Origin: an uncultured Eubacteriales bacterium
GTDB lineage: Bacteria; Bacillota; Clostridia; Peptostreptococcales; Anaerovoracaceae
Direction: 5' to 3'
DNA: 6,094 nt
NCBI GenBank assembly: GCA_902803185.1
Contig: CADCOV010000047.1
Span: 1 to 6,094 of the forward strand
A model generated the notes under the pieces. The model was not told the DNA's origin, did no database searches, and was given only the letters and a program-made list of their open reading frames with translations. The position numbers and the translations under genes were made by a program. Shown here piece after piece: positions 4,834-6,094 of the stretch. The first letter of the stretch is position 1; each line of letters begins with the position of its first letter.

Positions 4834-5945
4834 CAGTGTCTTTCATTCCGTTCCAGCTTACCGGCTTCCGCCGCCAGGTCCAGGAGTTCCTGCATGCGCC
4901 GGTTCTGGGTGCCGATCGGTACCCCTGCGTCGATGACCCGGCTGCAGCTTTGGATCAGCTCCTTCGCCCGGCTGAAGGCTTTGTCGCCGATCGGCTCAAA
5001 AGGCGCCTCCGTGACCACCTCGCAGGCCAGGAGCCTGGCCAGCTGGTAGTCCATGTCGTTCTCGTAGAGGACGCCCGCCGCGAACGGCGTGTTGGTCTTC
5101 TGCAGCTCCCGGTACACCGGGATGCCGGTCCCGCCGGCGCTGATGACGAACACCTCCGGCACGTCCCCCGCCGGTTTCATCAGTTCGATGGAGCCGAACA
5201 TCGGGTCGAAGAAGCCGTTGTCGATGCCGTACAGCTCCCGGATGATGTCCTCCTTGAAGATCTCCTGCGGCGTGCCGTAGCGGGTCACGTGGTCGCCGGA
5301 CACGCAGACGATCTTGTCGGAGATCTTCTGGGCCAGATCGATCTCGTGGAGGGTCATGATGATGGTGATCCCCTTCTCCTTGGCCATGCGGCCCAGGATG
5401 CTGAGGAGCTCCAGCTTGAAGCGGATGTCCAGGAAAGAGGTCGGCTCGTCCAGGATGATGATCTCCGGCTCCTGGCAGATGGCCCTGGCCAGCAGGATGC
5501 GCTGCTTCTGTCCGTCGGAGATGGCGTTGAAATCCCGGCCGCCCAGGTCCAGGGCGTTGACCGCCCTGAGGGCCGCGTCCACCTTCTCCTCATCCTCGTG
5601 GGAGAGGATACCCAGCCGCCCCGTGTACGGGTAGCGGCCGGTGGCGACGATGTCGTGGCAGGTCAGGAGCTCGGTCCGGATCCGGTCGGTCAGAACCACC
5701 GCCATCCGGGTCGAGAGGTCCTTGTAGGAGATCGAACGGATCTCCTCGCTGTCGAAAAGCACCTGGCCGCCGATGATCTCCAGCTGCCTGGTGATGCTCT
5801 TCAGGATCGTGGACTTGCCGGCGCCGTTCGGCCCGATCAAAGTCACGATCTCTCCTTTTTTGATGTCCAGACAGATGTCGTGGATCAGGGTTTTTTTGTT
5901 GTAGCCGACCGAGAGGTTCGACAGCTCGAAGTACTTATCGCTCAT
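4833..5945 (-). CDS. FecE/BtuD-type ABC importer ATPase with C-terminal extension
   Basis: This is the ATP-hydrolysing subunit of an iron-chelate, heme or cobalamin-type importer. Over 370 residues it shows Walker A GPNGAGKST (38-46), signature ISDGQ (142-146, a variant of LSGGQ), Walker B IIILDEP (162-168, D166/E167), D-loop SFLD (170-173) and the H-loop histidine H200. The usual Q-loop glutamine (LLPQ in FecE) aligns with T86 in VVLTD. After about residue 257 comes an additional region of some 110 residues, starting FVISAGGTGIPVYREL and ending IDAGVPIGTQNRRMQELL; ordinary FecE proteins of about 255 residues lack it. Its function is unknown. The ATG at 5945 is supported by AAGGAGG 8 bases upstream and overlaps the permease stop in an ATGA, indicating translational coupling. 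Substrate cannot be inferred without the binding protein, which is outside the window. Confidence 0.93.
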   Translation of the reverse strand: MSDKYFELSNLSVGYNKKTLIHDICLDIKKGEIVTLIGPNGAGKSTILKSITRQLEIIGGQVLFDSEEIRSISYKDLSTRMAVVLTDRIRTELLTCHDIVATGRYPYTGRLGILSHEDEEKVDAALRAVNALDLGGRDFNAISDGQKQRILLARAICQEPEIIILDEPTSFLDIRFKLELLSILGRMAKEKGITIIMTLHEIDLAQKISDKIVCVSGDHVTRYGTPQEIFKEDIIRELYGIDNGFFDPMFGSIELMKPAGDVPEVFVISAGGTGIPVYRELQKTNTPFAAGVLYENDMDYQLARLLACEVVTEAPFEPIGDKAFSRAKELIQSCSRVIDAGVPIGTQNRRMQELLDLAAEAGKLERNERH

Positions 5946-6094
5946 CGTGCCGCCCTCCTTCTGTTCACCATCATGTAGATGACGACCGGCGCGCCGAAGA
6001 TGGAGGTGACCGTGCTGATGTTCAGTTCCAGCGGCGCGAAGGCCAGCCGGGCGATCAGGTCGCAGAACATGCAGAACACGGCGCCGCCGATGAA
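5942..6094 (-). CDS. FecCD-family ABC permease, C-terminal fragment cut by window edge
   Basis: The minus strand is open from base 6094 to a TGA at 5944-5942, giving the last 50 residues of an importer permease. They begin FIGGAVFCMFCDLIAR and end GAPVVIYMMVNRRRAAR. The pattern of conserved Gly, a helix with DLIAR, the PLELNIS..TSIFGAP turn and a final hydrophobic helix with a basic tail is the usual C-terminus of FecCD/BtuC permeases (compare the 'ELPVGVVTALLGAPFF' type of ending). It shares 4 bp with the ATPase start, so the two are one operon and one membrane complex. The rest of the operon, including the substrate-binding protein, should lie beyond 6094. Confidence 0.9.
   Translation of the reverse strand, partial: FIGGAVFCMFCDLIARLAFAPLELNISTVTSIFGAPVVIYMMVNRRRAAR

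Noticed and set aside
4836..5978. Plus-strand open frame opposite the ABC ATPase
   Set aside because: Shadow frame; the minus-strand protein has intact ABC motifs and couples to the permease through an ATGA overlap.

Overview
The window looks like chromosome of a G+C-rich anaerobic member of the Bacillota, probably Clostridia. The genes use strongly G/C-ending codons and have purine-rich Shine-Dalgarno sites. The gene set fits such an organism: a biotin-dependent carboxyltransferase subunit without its own biotin domain, a lipoate ligase, a nitroimidazole-resistance-type flavoprotein and an iron/cobalamin-type ABC importer. No mobile-element gene, tRNA or rRNA was seen. The genus cannot be named from this sequence alone.

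Layout. Positions 1-1101 (+) hold the 3' part of an oxaloacetate decarboxylase alpha / transcarboxylase 5S-type gene. A strong hairpin separates it from an HI0933-family flavoprotein gene at 1164-2396 (+). Positions 2397-2809 are non-coding and visibly more A+T-rich. They lie between two convergent genes. On the minus strand follow lplA (2810-3793) and, transcribed before it, a pyridoxamine-phosphate-oxidase-like gene (3813-4292). These two form a likely operon with a promoter near 4331-4360. A divergent intergenic stretch (4293-4447) carries a perfect 9-bp inverted repeat and a promoter for a small membrane zinc-ribbon protein (4448-4786, +). A bidirectional terminator separates that gene from the end of a minus-strand ABC importer operon: the ATPase at 4833-5945, and the last 50 codons of its FecCD permease at 5942-6094, with overlapping stop and start codons.

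The most notable element is in the 2397-2809 gap. Nine short palindromes are arranged as three tandem units, each ATGCAT - CTGTACAG - ATGCAT. Centres are exactly 30 bp apart within a unit, and neighbouring units are exactly 53 bp apart, giving a 113-bp period. The DNA between the palindromes is largely unrelated from unit to unit. Conserved spacing with diverged spacers points to a structural or protein-bound extragenic element that I do not recognise as a named family. A 12-bp tandem repeat in the first linker forms a terminator-like hairpin.

The genes do not form one pathway. The window samples central carbon metabolism (carboxyltransferase), cofactor salvage (LplA), a flavin enzyme of uncertain substrate, a possible redox or detoxification flavoprotein, and metal-chelate or corrinoid uptake.
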